This document shows, one piece after another, positions 1-6,600 of a stretch of DNA of 6,729 bases. The DNA lies in NCBI GenBank assembly GCA_021767885.1, contig JAASSM010000105.1:1-6729 (forward strand), in the 5' to 3' direction. This stretch comes from a bacterium (GTDB lineage: Bacteria; Krumholzibacteriota; Krumholzibacteria; LZORAL124-64-63). The position numbers were made by a program, and so were the translations under genes. Each line of letters begins with the position of its first letter. Position 1 is the stretch's first letter. The notes under the pieces are model-generated. The model did no database searches, was not told the DNA's origin, and was given only the letters and a program-made list of their open reading frames with translations.

Positions 1-2
1 AG

Positions 3-308
3 CACGGGTACCTCGACCCCGACCGCCGCTGGAGCACCGGCTGCCGGATCACCGTGCGGGCGGACCGGATCGCCGTCATGGAATTCCGGGTGATCGAGGG
101 GGTCTACGCCGCGGGCAACCTCTACGAGCGCTTCACCGACGCGGCCCGCGAGCGCCTGGGTGAACCCACCGAGAGCGGCCGCCGGCGCCAGGGCTGGCGC
201 CTGCCCACCGCGTCGGTCACCGCCGCCATCGATCGGGAGCTGCTCAACGCCACGTTCCTGCTCGCGGCCGCGGACCGGGCCCCGGCCCGCGACTCGGCGG
301 TGGGCTGA
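3..308 (+). CDS. C-terminal part of an unrecognised protein (5' end cut by window edge)
   Basis: I do not recognise this protein. The frame is open from the left edge to a TGA at 306-308, giving about 101 residues. An internal GTG at 54 is unlikely to be the true start, because the upstream codons (reading HGYLDPDRRWSTGCRITV) have the same strong G/C third-position bias as the rest, so the gene almost certainly begins outside the window. Visible pattern: two probable beta-strands (around CRITV and IAVMEFRVIEG), an amphipathic helix (NLYERFTDAARERLG), then a WRLPTASVTAAIDRELL stretch and a hydrophobic ATFLLAAAD strand. This suggests a small alpha/beta domain. There is no membrane helix and no catalytic motif I can name. 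It converges on cca, 74 bases away. The coding call is fairly firm; the function is unknown. Confidence 0.65.
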   Translation, partial: HGYLDPDRRWSTGCRITVRADRIAVMEFRVIEGVYAAGNLYERFTDAARERLGEPTESGRRRQGWRLPTASVTAAIDRELLNATFLLAAADRAPARDSAVG

Positions 309-335
309 CGGGCCGGGTCGCGCGCCGCGCCGCCG

Positions 336-407
336 CGGCCGTCGGCGCAGCCGTCCGGTCAGCCGTCCGTTCAGCCGTCGGCTCAGCCGTCGGCTCCACC
401 GTCGGCC
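336..407. repeat. 12-bp tandem repeat, about six copies, consensus CAGCCGTCSGYT
   Basis: Units begin at 336, 348, 360, 372, 384 and 396. The four central copies (348-395) differ at only a few positions, and the outer two are degenerate. The array fills most of the convergent gap and runs about 25 bases into the 3' end of cca, where it encodes the tail PADGGADG. Because 12 is a multiple of three, the cca frame stays in register through the array. The TCA at 383-385 (the cca stop, TGA on the minus strand) recurs at 371-373 and 359-361, giving three in-frame stops spaced 12 bases apart. Each central unit is nearly self-complementary (AGCCG-T-CGGCT), so neighbouring units can pair. Confidence 0.85.
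373..395. terminator. Possible hairpin in the convergent gap, formed by two repeat units
   Basis: Two adjacent copies of AGCCGTCGGCT (373-383 and 385-395) can fold into a stem of five G/C-rich pairs, a T-T mismatch and three more pairs, closed by a five-base loop. It lies at the cca stop and 65 bases past the stop of the left-hand gene, so it could end or stabilise transcripts from both strands. No T-run follows on either strand, so it does not match an intrinsic terminator. The structure may simply be a by-product of the tandem repeat. Confidence 0.3.
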
Positions 408-1795
408 GGACCCACCGCCCCCCGGGCGAGGCGCCGTTCCAGATCGGCGAGCGCGCCCTCGCGGTCGGTGAAGCGGCCATCGAGCTGGGCCTCGAAGCTC
501 GCCGCCAGCAGCCGCCCCACCCGCCGTCCGGGCGGCACGCCGCGGGCGATCACGTCGCGCCCCTGGAGCAGCCGGCGCGGCGGACCGTCCAGGACGCCGA
601 GGCGCGCGGCGCGCTCCTCCAGCCACCGGGCGAACTCCGGGTCCGGATCCGAGGCCGCGCCCCGGCCTCCGTGGTCCGCGCGGCAGACGCGCAGCAGGCG
701 GTCGATGCGCCCCACGTCGCAGGCGAGGCGACGGACGGCGGGATCGTCGGCCCGCTGCTGCCAGAGCTGCTTCGGCCGCCCGTGGTCGCGCACCAGCGGC
801 AGCACCTGCCGGACCAGTCCCGGCTGGCCGGTCAGCGCGAGGAGGAACGCCTCGGCCACCGGGACGCCGGCCGGGGCATGGCCCGGCGTCCGGGGACGGC
901 CGTCGGCGTCGGCGGTGAGCACGGCGGGCTTGCCGAGGTCGTGAGCCAGGACGGCCAGCCCCACCACCACGTCCTCGTGCGCATCGCCGCACCGCGCGTC
1001 GGCGAAGGCATCGAGGCAGAGGGCGGTGTGGGTGTAGACGTCGCCCTCGGGATGGCTCTCCGGCTTCTGGGGCAGACCCACGAGCGCGGCCAGCGCGGGG
1101 AACTGGCGGAGCCAGCCCGTGTCCTGCAGGAAGCGCAGGCCGCGCGACGGCGTGCGGCCCAGCAGCAGGAGCTTGCGCCACTCGTGCCAGATGCGCTCGG
1201 TGGCCAGGCCCTCCGGATCGATGGCGCGGCAGAGGGCCACCGTGTCGGGGTGCGGCTCGAGATCGAAGCGCGCGGCCAGTTGCATGCCGCGCAGCACGCG
1301 CAGGGGGTCCTCGGCGAAGGCGTCCGAGCAGTGACGGAGGCGGCGGGCGGCGAGGTCGTCCCGGCCGCCGAGGGGGTCGGCCAGGGTGCCGTCGAGGGGG
1401 TCGAGGGCCATGGCGTTGATGGTGAAGTCGCGGCGGCGGGCCGCCTGGTCCAGGCCCAGGTGCGGGTCGCTGTGGACCTGGAAGCCGCGGTGGCCCAGCC
1501 CGGCCTTGGACTCGGTGCGGGGCAGGGAGACGTCGATGGGCAGGCCGCGGAGCTTGAGGACGCCGAAGGCGCGCCCCACCGCGTCGAGGGGGAAGCGGGC
1601 GGCCAGGAGGGCCTCGAGGCGATCGGCAGGCAGGCCGTGCACCTCCACGTCGGCGTCGCTGATCGGGATGCCCAGCAGGGCGTCGCGCACGGCGCCGCCC
1701 ACCACCCAGGCCCGGCCCCCGGCGTCGCGGCAGAGGCGGCAGACCCCCTCCAGGGCCTGGCGCAGGGCGGGGTCGTCGATGGGAAGCTGCGGCAT
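383..1795 (-). CDS. cca: Class II tRNA nucleotidyltransferase (CCA-adding type) with HD domain
   Basis: Adds or repairs the 3' CCA end of tRNA in the cytoplasm using CTP and ATP. The protein has 470 residues. Head domain: VVGGAVRD at 32-38 region with the metal-binding DxD pair at D47/D49, then RRDFTINAMA at 121-130. Neck and RNA-binding part: EDPLRVLR at 162-169 and ERIWHEWRKLL at about 200-210. HD-type phosphohydrolase domain at about 250-345: H256, H285-D286 (AHDLGKP), GH at 305-306 and RDH at 336-338, as in Escherichia coli Cca, whose HD domain has phosphodiesterase and phosphatase activities. The C-terminal part has GRDVIARGVPPG and FEAQLDGRFTDREGAL, usual for long Cca proteins. The ATG at 1795 is supported by AGAGGTG five bases upstream. 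Residues after about 458 are a repeat-encoded tail. Sequence alone does not rule out a poly(A) polymerase or an enzyme adding only A or only CC, but the HD arrangement favours Cca. Confidence 0.93.
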   Translation of the reverse strand: MPQLPIDDPALRQALEGVCRLCRDAGGRAWVVGGAVRDALLGIPISDADVEVHGLPADRLEALLAARFPLDAVGRAFGVLKLRGLPIDVSLPRTESKAGLGHRGFQVHSDPHLGLDQAARRRDFTINAMALDPLDGTLADPLGGRDDLAARRLRHCSDAFAEDPLRVLRGMQLAARFDLEPHPDTVALCRAIDPEGLATERIWHEWRKLLLLGRTPSRGLRFLQDTGWLRQFPALAALVGLPQKPESHPEGDVYTHTALCLDAFADARCGDAHEDVVVGLAVLAHDLGKPAVLTADADGRPRTPGHAPAGVPVAEAFLLALTGQPGLVRQVLPLVRDHGRPKQLWQQRADDPAVRRLACDVGRIDRLLRVCRADHGGRGAASDPDPEFARWLEERAARLGVLDGPPRRLLQGRDVIARGVPPGRRVGRLLAASFEAQLDGRFTDREGALADLERRLARGAVGPADGGADG

Positions 1796-1800
1796 GGCCC

Positions 1801-1807
1801 CACCTCT
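1801..1807 (-). promoter_or_regulatory. Ribosome binding site of cca
   Basis: AGAGGTG on the minus strand, five bases before the ATG at 1795. It is a good match to the anti-Shine-Dalgarno complement and fixes the cca start. Confidence 0.75.
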
Positions 1808-1855
1808 CTGCCTGGATCGCAGGGTCGCGGCACCTTACCTTCGCCGCGGTCGCCA

Positions 1856-1890
1856 CGGTCGCGAGGCGCCGGTCCGGCGGATCGCGACCG
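1856..1890. promoter_or_regulatory. 35-bp near-perfect palindrome, candidate operator or leader hairpin
   Basis: The sequence is symmetric about base 1873. The outer arms CGGTCGCGA (1856-1864) and TCGCGACCG (1882-1890) are perfect reverse complements over nine bases. The inner arms CGCCGG (1867-1872) and CCGGCG (1874-1879) are perfect over six. Only two positions (1865/1881 and 1866/1880) break the symmetry, so 15 of 17 pairs match. It ends 14 bases before the ribosome binding site of the rightward operon and lies 61 bases upstream of the cca ATG. As DNA it could be an operator for a dimeric regulator. As RNA on the plus strand it would form a stable hairpin in the transporter leader. No T-run follows, so it is not an intrinsic terminator. 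No regulator gene is adjacent. Confidence 0.6.
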
Positions 1891-1904
1891 ACGAGAAGCC
1901 CGCG

Positions 1905-1910
1905 AGAGGA
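1905..1910 (+). promoter_or_regulatory. Ribosome binding site that selects the TTG start of the EamA-type gene
   Basis: AGAGGA lies five bases before TTG at 1916. The alternative ATG at 1976 has no comparable purine-rich site upstream (the preceding bases read GGCACCGCCGACAGC), so this site decides for the TTG. Confidence 0.65.
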
Positions 1911-1915
1911 TCCCG

Positions 1916-2806
1916 TTGAACCCGCGCCGCTCCCCCCTGCTGCCCGAGGGCTACGATCCCGGCACCGCCGACAGCATGCCGCGCGCCGTGGCCTACATGC
2001 TGCTCTCGGCAGCCAGTTTCGCGGCGATGGGGGCGGCGGTCAAGGCCGCCGGGGAGATCCCCGTCCACCAGAAGGTCTTCTTCCGCAACCTGGTGACGCT
2101 GGTGATCACCGGCGCCATGGCGCTGGGCCGGCGGGAGAACCCGCTGGGCCCCACCCGGCACCTGGGCCTGCTGCTGGGACGCTCGCTGGCGGGTCTCTGC
2201 GGGGTGACGCTCTACTTCTACGCCATCGGGCACCTGACCCTGGCCGACGCGTCACTGCTCAACAAGATGTCGCCCTTCTTCGTCACCGTGATCGCGGCGC
2301 TGTGGCTGGGCGAGGCCATCACGCGACGCGTGGCGCTGGGACTGCTGCTGGCCTTCCTCGGCGCGGGGCTGGTGATCCAGCCGGTGCTGGGCTGGCAACC
2401 GCTGCCGGCGCTGGCGGGTCTGGGATCGGCCTTCTGTGCCGGGCTCGCCTATGCCATCGTGCGGAAGCTGAAGGGGCGGGAACGACCCCGCCGCATCGTC
2501 TTCTACTTCTCCCTGGTCTCCACGCTGGCCATGACGCCCCTGCTGATCTGGCGCTACGCCGAGCCCACGGGCTGGCAGTGGGTGTGGCTCGTGGGGACCG
2601 GCGTGTTCGCGGCGAGCGGGCAGGTGCTGCTGACCCTCGCCTACCATCACGGACCGGCGGGCAAGATCAGCATCTGGGGTTACAATCACGTGCTGTTCGC
2701 CCTGATCCTGGGCCTGGTCATCTGGGGCGAGAGCCCGGGCCTGGTCAGCATCCTGGGCGGCGCGCTGATCGTCGGCGCCGCCCTGCTCAACCGTCGCGCG
2801 AGGTGA
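1916..2806 (+). CDS. EamA/DMT-family transporter, ten predicted membrane helices
   Basis: Inner-membrane permease of the drug/metabolite transporter superfamily (RhaT/EamA type). Members commonly export amino acids, metabolites or drugs, or take up S-adenosylmethionine. The substrate here cannot be told. With the TTG start the protein has 296 residues, normal for the family; the ATG at 1976 would give 276 and still keep every helix. Hydrophobic segments fall at about 24-44, 54-72, 83-103, 109-131, 138-156, 163-182, 193-212, 221-242, 254-271 and 275-292, forming two EamA repeats (about 25-155 and 165-292). Family-like stretches are FFRNL (55-59), ADASLLNKMSPFFV (110-123) ending in a WLGE (130-133), and WGYNHVLFALILG in the second half (254-266), again followed by WGE. 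It is first in a two-gene operon, and its TGA overlaps the next start. The N-terminal 20 residues are hydrophilic and may be non-conserved. Confidence 0.88.
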   Translation: MNPRRSPLLPEGYDPGTADSMPRAVAYMLLSAASFAAMGAAVKAAGEIPVHQKVFFRNLVTLVITGAMALGRRENPLGPTRHLGLLLGRSLAGLCGVTLYFYAIGHLTLADASLLNKMSPFFVTVIAALWLGEAITRRVALGLLLAFLGAGLVIQPVLGWQPLPALAGLGSAFCAGLAYAIVRKLKGRERPRRIVFYFSLVSTLAMTPLLIWRYAEPTGWQWVWLVGTGVFAASGQVLLTLAYHHGPAGKISIWGYNHVLFALILGLVIWGESPGLVSILGGALIVGAALLNRRAR

Positions 2807-3621
2807 CCGTGGACTTCACCCTGATCAACGCTGCGATCCTGCTGGCCGCCGGCCTGGGCGTGGGCCTGGTGGCCGGTTTCGCCGGCGTGGGCGGCGGCAT
2901 CATCATGGTGCCGGTGATGCTGGAGCTGCTGCGGGCCTGGGGGCTGCCCCAGGAGCACGTGGTGCAGGCGGCCATGGCCACCAGCCTGACGGTGGGCATC
3001 GTGTCCACCGGCTCGGCGGCCTGGCGCCATCACCTGCACCGGCGGGTGCTCTGGCGGCTGGTGGTGCCGGTGGTGCCGGCCAGCATGCTGGGCGCCTGGC
3101 TGGGCTCGATGATCGCCGCGGCGGTGGATGGCCGCTGGCTCCAGCTCTGGCTGGCGCTGGTGCTGCTGTTCGCCTCCTGGCGGCTGGTCCGCCAGGCGGA
3201 GCCGCGGGAGGGCGACGGCCTGCCGCGCCGGTCGGCCTGGCTGTGGGGCGTGATCGGGCTGGGCGTGGGCCTGTTCTCCGGCCTCAGCGGCCTGGCTGGC
3301 GGCGTGGTGCTCATCCCCGCCCTGGCCCTCTTCGGCAAGGTGCCCTCCCGCTACCTCGCGGCCACCTCGGCGGGCGTGATCATGTTCACCGCCGCGGCCG
3401 GCGCCGTGGGCTACATGCGCCACGGCCCGGCCGCCGGCGCGCTGGGCGACGGGTTCGTGGGCTACGCCTGCCTGCCCGCCGCGGCCTGCCTGGCGGTCAC
3501 CGCCGTGCCCATGGCCCAGCTCGGCGCGCGGCTGAACAAGCGCACCAGCGGGACCTGGTTCCGACGGCTGTTCGCCGCGCTCATGGTGGTGGTGGTGGTG
3601 CGGCTGCTGGCGACCCTGTGA
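2803..3621 (+). CDS. TauE/SafE-family membrane permease
   Basis: Inner-membrane protein of the TauE/SafE (COG0730) family. Studied members are linked to export of sulfite, sulfoacetate or related organosulfur anions, but most are uncharacterised, so no substrate is assigned. The protein has 272 residues, the usual size. The two-fold internal repeat is clear: GLGVGLVAGFAGVGGG (17-32) is matched by GLGVGLFSGLSGLAGG (152-167), and MATSLTVGIVSTGSAAW (58-74) by AATSAGVIMFTAAAGAV (186-202). Further helices lie at about 84-106, 113-127, 217-236 and 255-271. The GTG start overlaps the previous gene's TGA (GTGA), with only a weak GCGCGAG upstream, so translation is probably coupled. A GTG at 2809 is possible, but GAGGTGA would then be too close. 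A run of five GTG codons (3586-3600) gives Val-5 in the last helix. The end is three bases from the convergent kinase stop. Confidence 0.9.
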   Translation: MTVDFTLINAAILLAAGLGVGLVAGFAGVGGGIIMVPVMLELLRAWGLPQEHVVQAAMATSLTVGIVSTGSAAWRHHLHRRVLWRLVVPVVPASMLGAWLGSMIAAAVDGRWLQLWLALVLLFASWRLVRQAEPREGDGLPRRSAWLWGVIGLGVGLFSGLSGLAGGVVLIPALALFGKVPSRYLAATSAGVIMFTAAAGAVGYMRHGPAAGALGDGFVGYACLPAAACLAVTAVPMAQLGARLNKRTSGTWFRRLFAALMVVVVVRLLATL

Positions 3622-3624
3622 CCC

Positions 3625-3647
3625 TCACGCGGCCCCGTGGCCGGTGA
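3625..3647. terminator. Possible hairpin at the tail-to-tail junction of the permease and kinase genes
   Basis: TCAC (3625-3628) pairs with GTGA (3644-3647), and CGGCC (3630-3634) with GGCCG (3639-3643), around a CCGT loop. This makes nine pairs with one bulged G. It starts four bases past the permease stop and covers the last codons of the kinase. No T-run follows on either strand, so any terminator role would be Rho-dependent or structural. In such GC-rich sequence a chance hairpin is possible. Confidence 0.3.
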
Positions 3648-6600
3648 CGACCCCCGCGACCACGCGCAGCAGGGACTCCCGATCGAAGGGCTTGGCCAGT
3701 CGCGCGGCGAACCCGTGGGCGACGTGGTCGCTCATGATGGGGTCGTGGCTGTAGCCGCTGGCCACGATGGCCCGGACGCCGGGGTCCAGCTCGCGGATCC
3801 GCTGGAGGGCCTCCACGCCGCCCAGGGCGCCCGGCACGGTGAGATCCAGGATCACGGCCGCGAAGCGCTCCCCTGATCCGGCCAGGGCGTCGCGGTAGGT
3901 GGCGACGGCCTCCTCGCCGGTGGCGACGCCGGTCACCGCGTACCCGGCGCGCTCGAGCATGCGGGCGATGAGGCGACGGACCTCGTCCTGGTCGTCCAGC
4001 ACCAGGATCCGCACCGGTGCCCCGGGGTCGCCGGGTGGCTGCGGATCCGTGTCCGCCGCGCGCCCCGGCACCGCCCCCGGACGGGCCGGCAGCTCGATGG
4101 CGAACGTGGCACCCGGTGCCCCCGCATCGCGCAGGCCGAGCCACCCGCCATGGCGGGCGACCACGGAGTAGCTGACGGCCAGTCCCAGGCCCGTGCCCGC
4201 GTCCTTGGTGGTGAAGTAGGGCTCGAAGATGCGGTCGGCCCGGTCCGCCGGGATGCCCGGCCCGTGGTCGCGGACGATCACCTGCACGCCCGGCGTCGGC
4301 TCGCCGCTGGCATCGGCGCGCGGCTCGAGGGTGGCGTTGGCCGCCTCGATCTCCACCGTACCGCCGTCGGGCATGGCCTGCCGGGCGTTGATGAGCAGGT
4401 TGCTGATCACCTGGGCGATCTGGGCCCGGTCCACCTCCACGGGGTGCAGATCGGCCGCCAGGGCGAACCGGGCGGTGACGCTGGTCCCGCTGAGGGCGAG
4501 CTCGGCGGTCTCGCGCAGCAGCGCCGCGAGGTCCGTGAGCTCCTTCTGCGGCGCCCCGCCCCGGGCGAAGGTGAGCAGCTGCACCGTCAGCCCCTGCGCC
4601 CGCTCGCTGGCCCGGCGGATCGCCGCGGCGCTCTGGGCGGCCGGCTCACCCGGGTGCGCGTCCTGCTCGATGAGCGACGCGTGGCCCAGGATGGCGGTCA
4701 GCAGGTTGTTGAAGTCGTGCGCGATGCCGCCGGCCAGCACGCCCAGGGATTCCAGCTTCTGCGCGCGGACGTGCTCGGCCTCGGCGCGGCGCCGCTCGGT
4801 CACGTCCCGCAGGGCCAGGACGGCGCCGTCGGCGATGTCCACCACGGCGGTGTCCGGGGCGCCGGACCGCGCGCCGCCGGCCGAGGCGGCCACCACGAAC
4901 TCCAGTTCCCGGAGGTCCTCATGGCCTTCGGGACGGAGCAGGACCGACCCCTGACACGCCTGGCTCCCGCGCAGCGCGCTGGCGACCGCGGAGGCCAGCT
5001 CGGGCAGCACCTCGGCGACGCGCCGGCCCACCAGCGCCTCGACCGGATGGCCGAGCATGGTGCCGGCGGCGGGGTTGGCCAGCAGGATGCGCTGCCCCGC
5101 ATCCATGGCGACCACGCCGTCGGAGATGCTCTGGAGCACGGCGGCGAGCCGGGCCGACTCCTGCCGCTGGGCCCGCTCCGAGTCCGCCAGCTCGGCCGTC
5201 CGCGCGGCGATCTCCCGCGCCAGCCGGCGGGCGTAGCGCCGATCATGCAGGGCGGTGGCGCCCAGCCAGACCAGACCCGCGGCGCCCAGCGCGGCGATGG
5301 CCAGGAACCAGGGGCGCCGCCAGAGCGGCGGCTGGATCCGCACGGTCGACCAGCGGGCGACGCTCCCGGCGCCGCCATCGGGACCGATGGCCTGCACGTG
5401 GAAGCGGTAGGTCCCCGGCGGCAGGGCGGTGTAGCGGATCCGTCGCCCCGGCAGCAGCTCGGGTTCGCGCCACCCGGGATCGAAGCCCTCGAGGAAGGTG
5501 CGGAACCGCACCCGGGCCTCGTCGCGGAACGCCGCGGCGCCGAAGTGGAAGACCAGCTCCGCCGTGTCCGCGGGCAGGGCCGCCGCCGCGGCCGGATCGA
5601 GGGGGCGGCCATCGGCCTCCACGGCCGCGATCCAGGTGAGCGGATCCGCCGGTGTTGGCACCTCGAGGTCCGCATCGAAGACGTTCACGCCGGCATTGGT
5701 CCCGATCCAGATCCGATCGAGGGTGTCGACCACCAGCGCCGCCCGGTTGGTCTCGCTGCCGAGCAGCCCGCCGGCCCGGCCGATGTGCCGCAGCCGCTCG
5801 CCGTTCCAGTGGTAGGCGCCAGCGTCGGTCCCCAGCCAGACCCCGCCCTGATGATCGGGGGTCAGGGCGAACACCGAACGCGCGAGGCGCGGCCGGTTCG
5901 CGAGTTCGAGCCCATGGGGGCCGACGCGGGCCAGCCCCCCCGCGGTCCCCACCCAGACCTCGCCGTCCGGACGCACGAGCGCCGCGTAGGTGCTCTGGAG
6001 GTTGCGTGCGGCGTCTCCGGACCAGCGCTGCACGGTGCCATCCTGCCATCGCAGCAGGCCGTCCCGCGTGGTGGTGACGAGCACGGCGCCCCCCGTGCCG
6101 GCATGCAGGTGGCGGATGGCGGGCTCGTCATCCAGCCCGGTGGCCGGGCCGGCGAGCGGGATCCGCCGCAGCATCCCGGACTCCACGCGGAAGAGCCCCT
6201 CGTTGCCGCCCACCCAGAGCCGTCCGGACGCATCCTCGAGCAGGGCGATGGGGCCGCCCTCGAGGCCGAGGTCGGTGCCCACCTCGCGCCAGCGGCCCGC
6301 CGCCAGCGCCGGCGCGTCGTCCGCCCGCAGCAGGCCGCCGCCGCTGTAGGCGATCCAGATGGCGCCGTCCCGTGTCTGAAGCAGGTCCATGACCCGCTGG
6401 ACGCGGTCCGGCGGCGCGGGCAGGGGCACCGCCCGCGGCGGATCGGTCAGCAGGGTGACGCCGGTCTCGTGGCCGAGGAGCATGGTCCCATCGCGCAGCT
6501 CGAGGACGGCGCTGACCTCGTCCTCCAGCAGACCGGCGCCGGCGTCCAGGCCGCGCAGCGCGCGGGAGATCAGCTTGGTGACCCCGCGCATCCCGGCGAA

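Larger units (their letters stand above)
1796..1915. promoter_or_regulatory. Divergent intergenic region between cca and the transporter operon
   Basis: These 120 bases separate the start codons of cca (leftward) and the EamA-type gene (rightward), so promoters for both should lie here unless each is read from further away. I see no convincing -35/-10 pair on either strand. The least GC-rich patch is ACCTTACCTT at 1832-1841, which gives TAAGGT on the minus strand as a poor -10-like hexamer for cca. The region also holds both ribosome binding sites and a 35-bp palindrome, listed separately. Confidence 0.5.

Noticed and set aside
244..480. A minus-strand frame with a repetitive PTAE-like peptide
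   Set aside because: The peptide is the out-of-frame translation of the 12-bp repeat and overlaps both real genes. It has no ribosome binding site that I can see.
1832..1837. TAAGGT on the minus strand as a -10 box for cca
   Set aside because: It matches the consensus at only half the positions and has no TTGACA-like hexamer at proper spacing, so it does not stand as a separate promoter call.
671..1915. A reading frame on the plus strand, open for about 415 codons, opposite cca and running in frame into the EamA-type gene
   Set aside because: It mirrors the cca frame in very GC-rich DNA, where stops are rare. Its translation is low-complexity (rich in A, G, V, E, Q) with no domain, whereas the opposite strand encodes a complete nucleotidyltransferase with all its motifs. 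The transporter starts at 1916.
3583..3600. ATG followed by five GTG repeats, as a possible phase-variable microsatellite
   Set aside because: It is a short trinucleotide run encoding valines in the last helix of the permease. A change in copy number would not shift the frame, and such valine runs are common in membrane segments.
4229..4954. A plus-strand open frame of 241 codons opposite the kinase
   Set aside because: It is rich in S, R and A with no recognisable domain and lies antisense to the PAS and kinase core, whose motifs are intact. It is a shadow frame.
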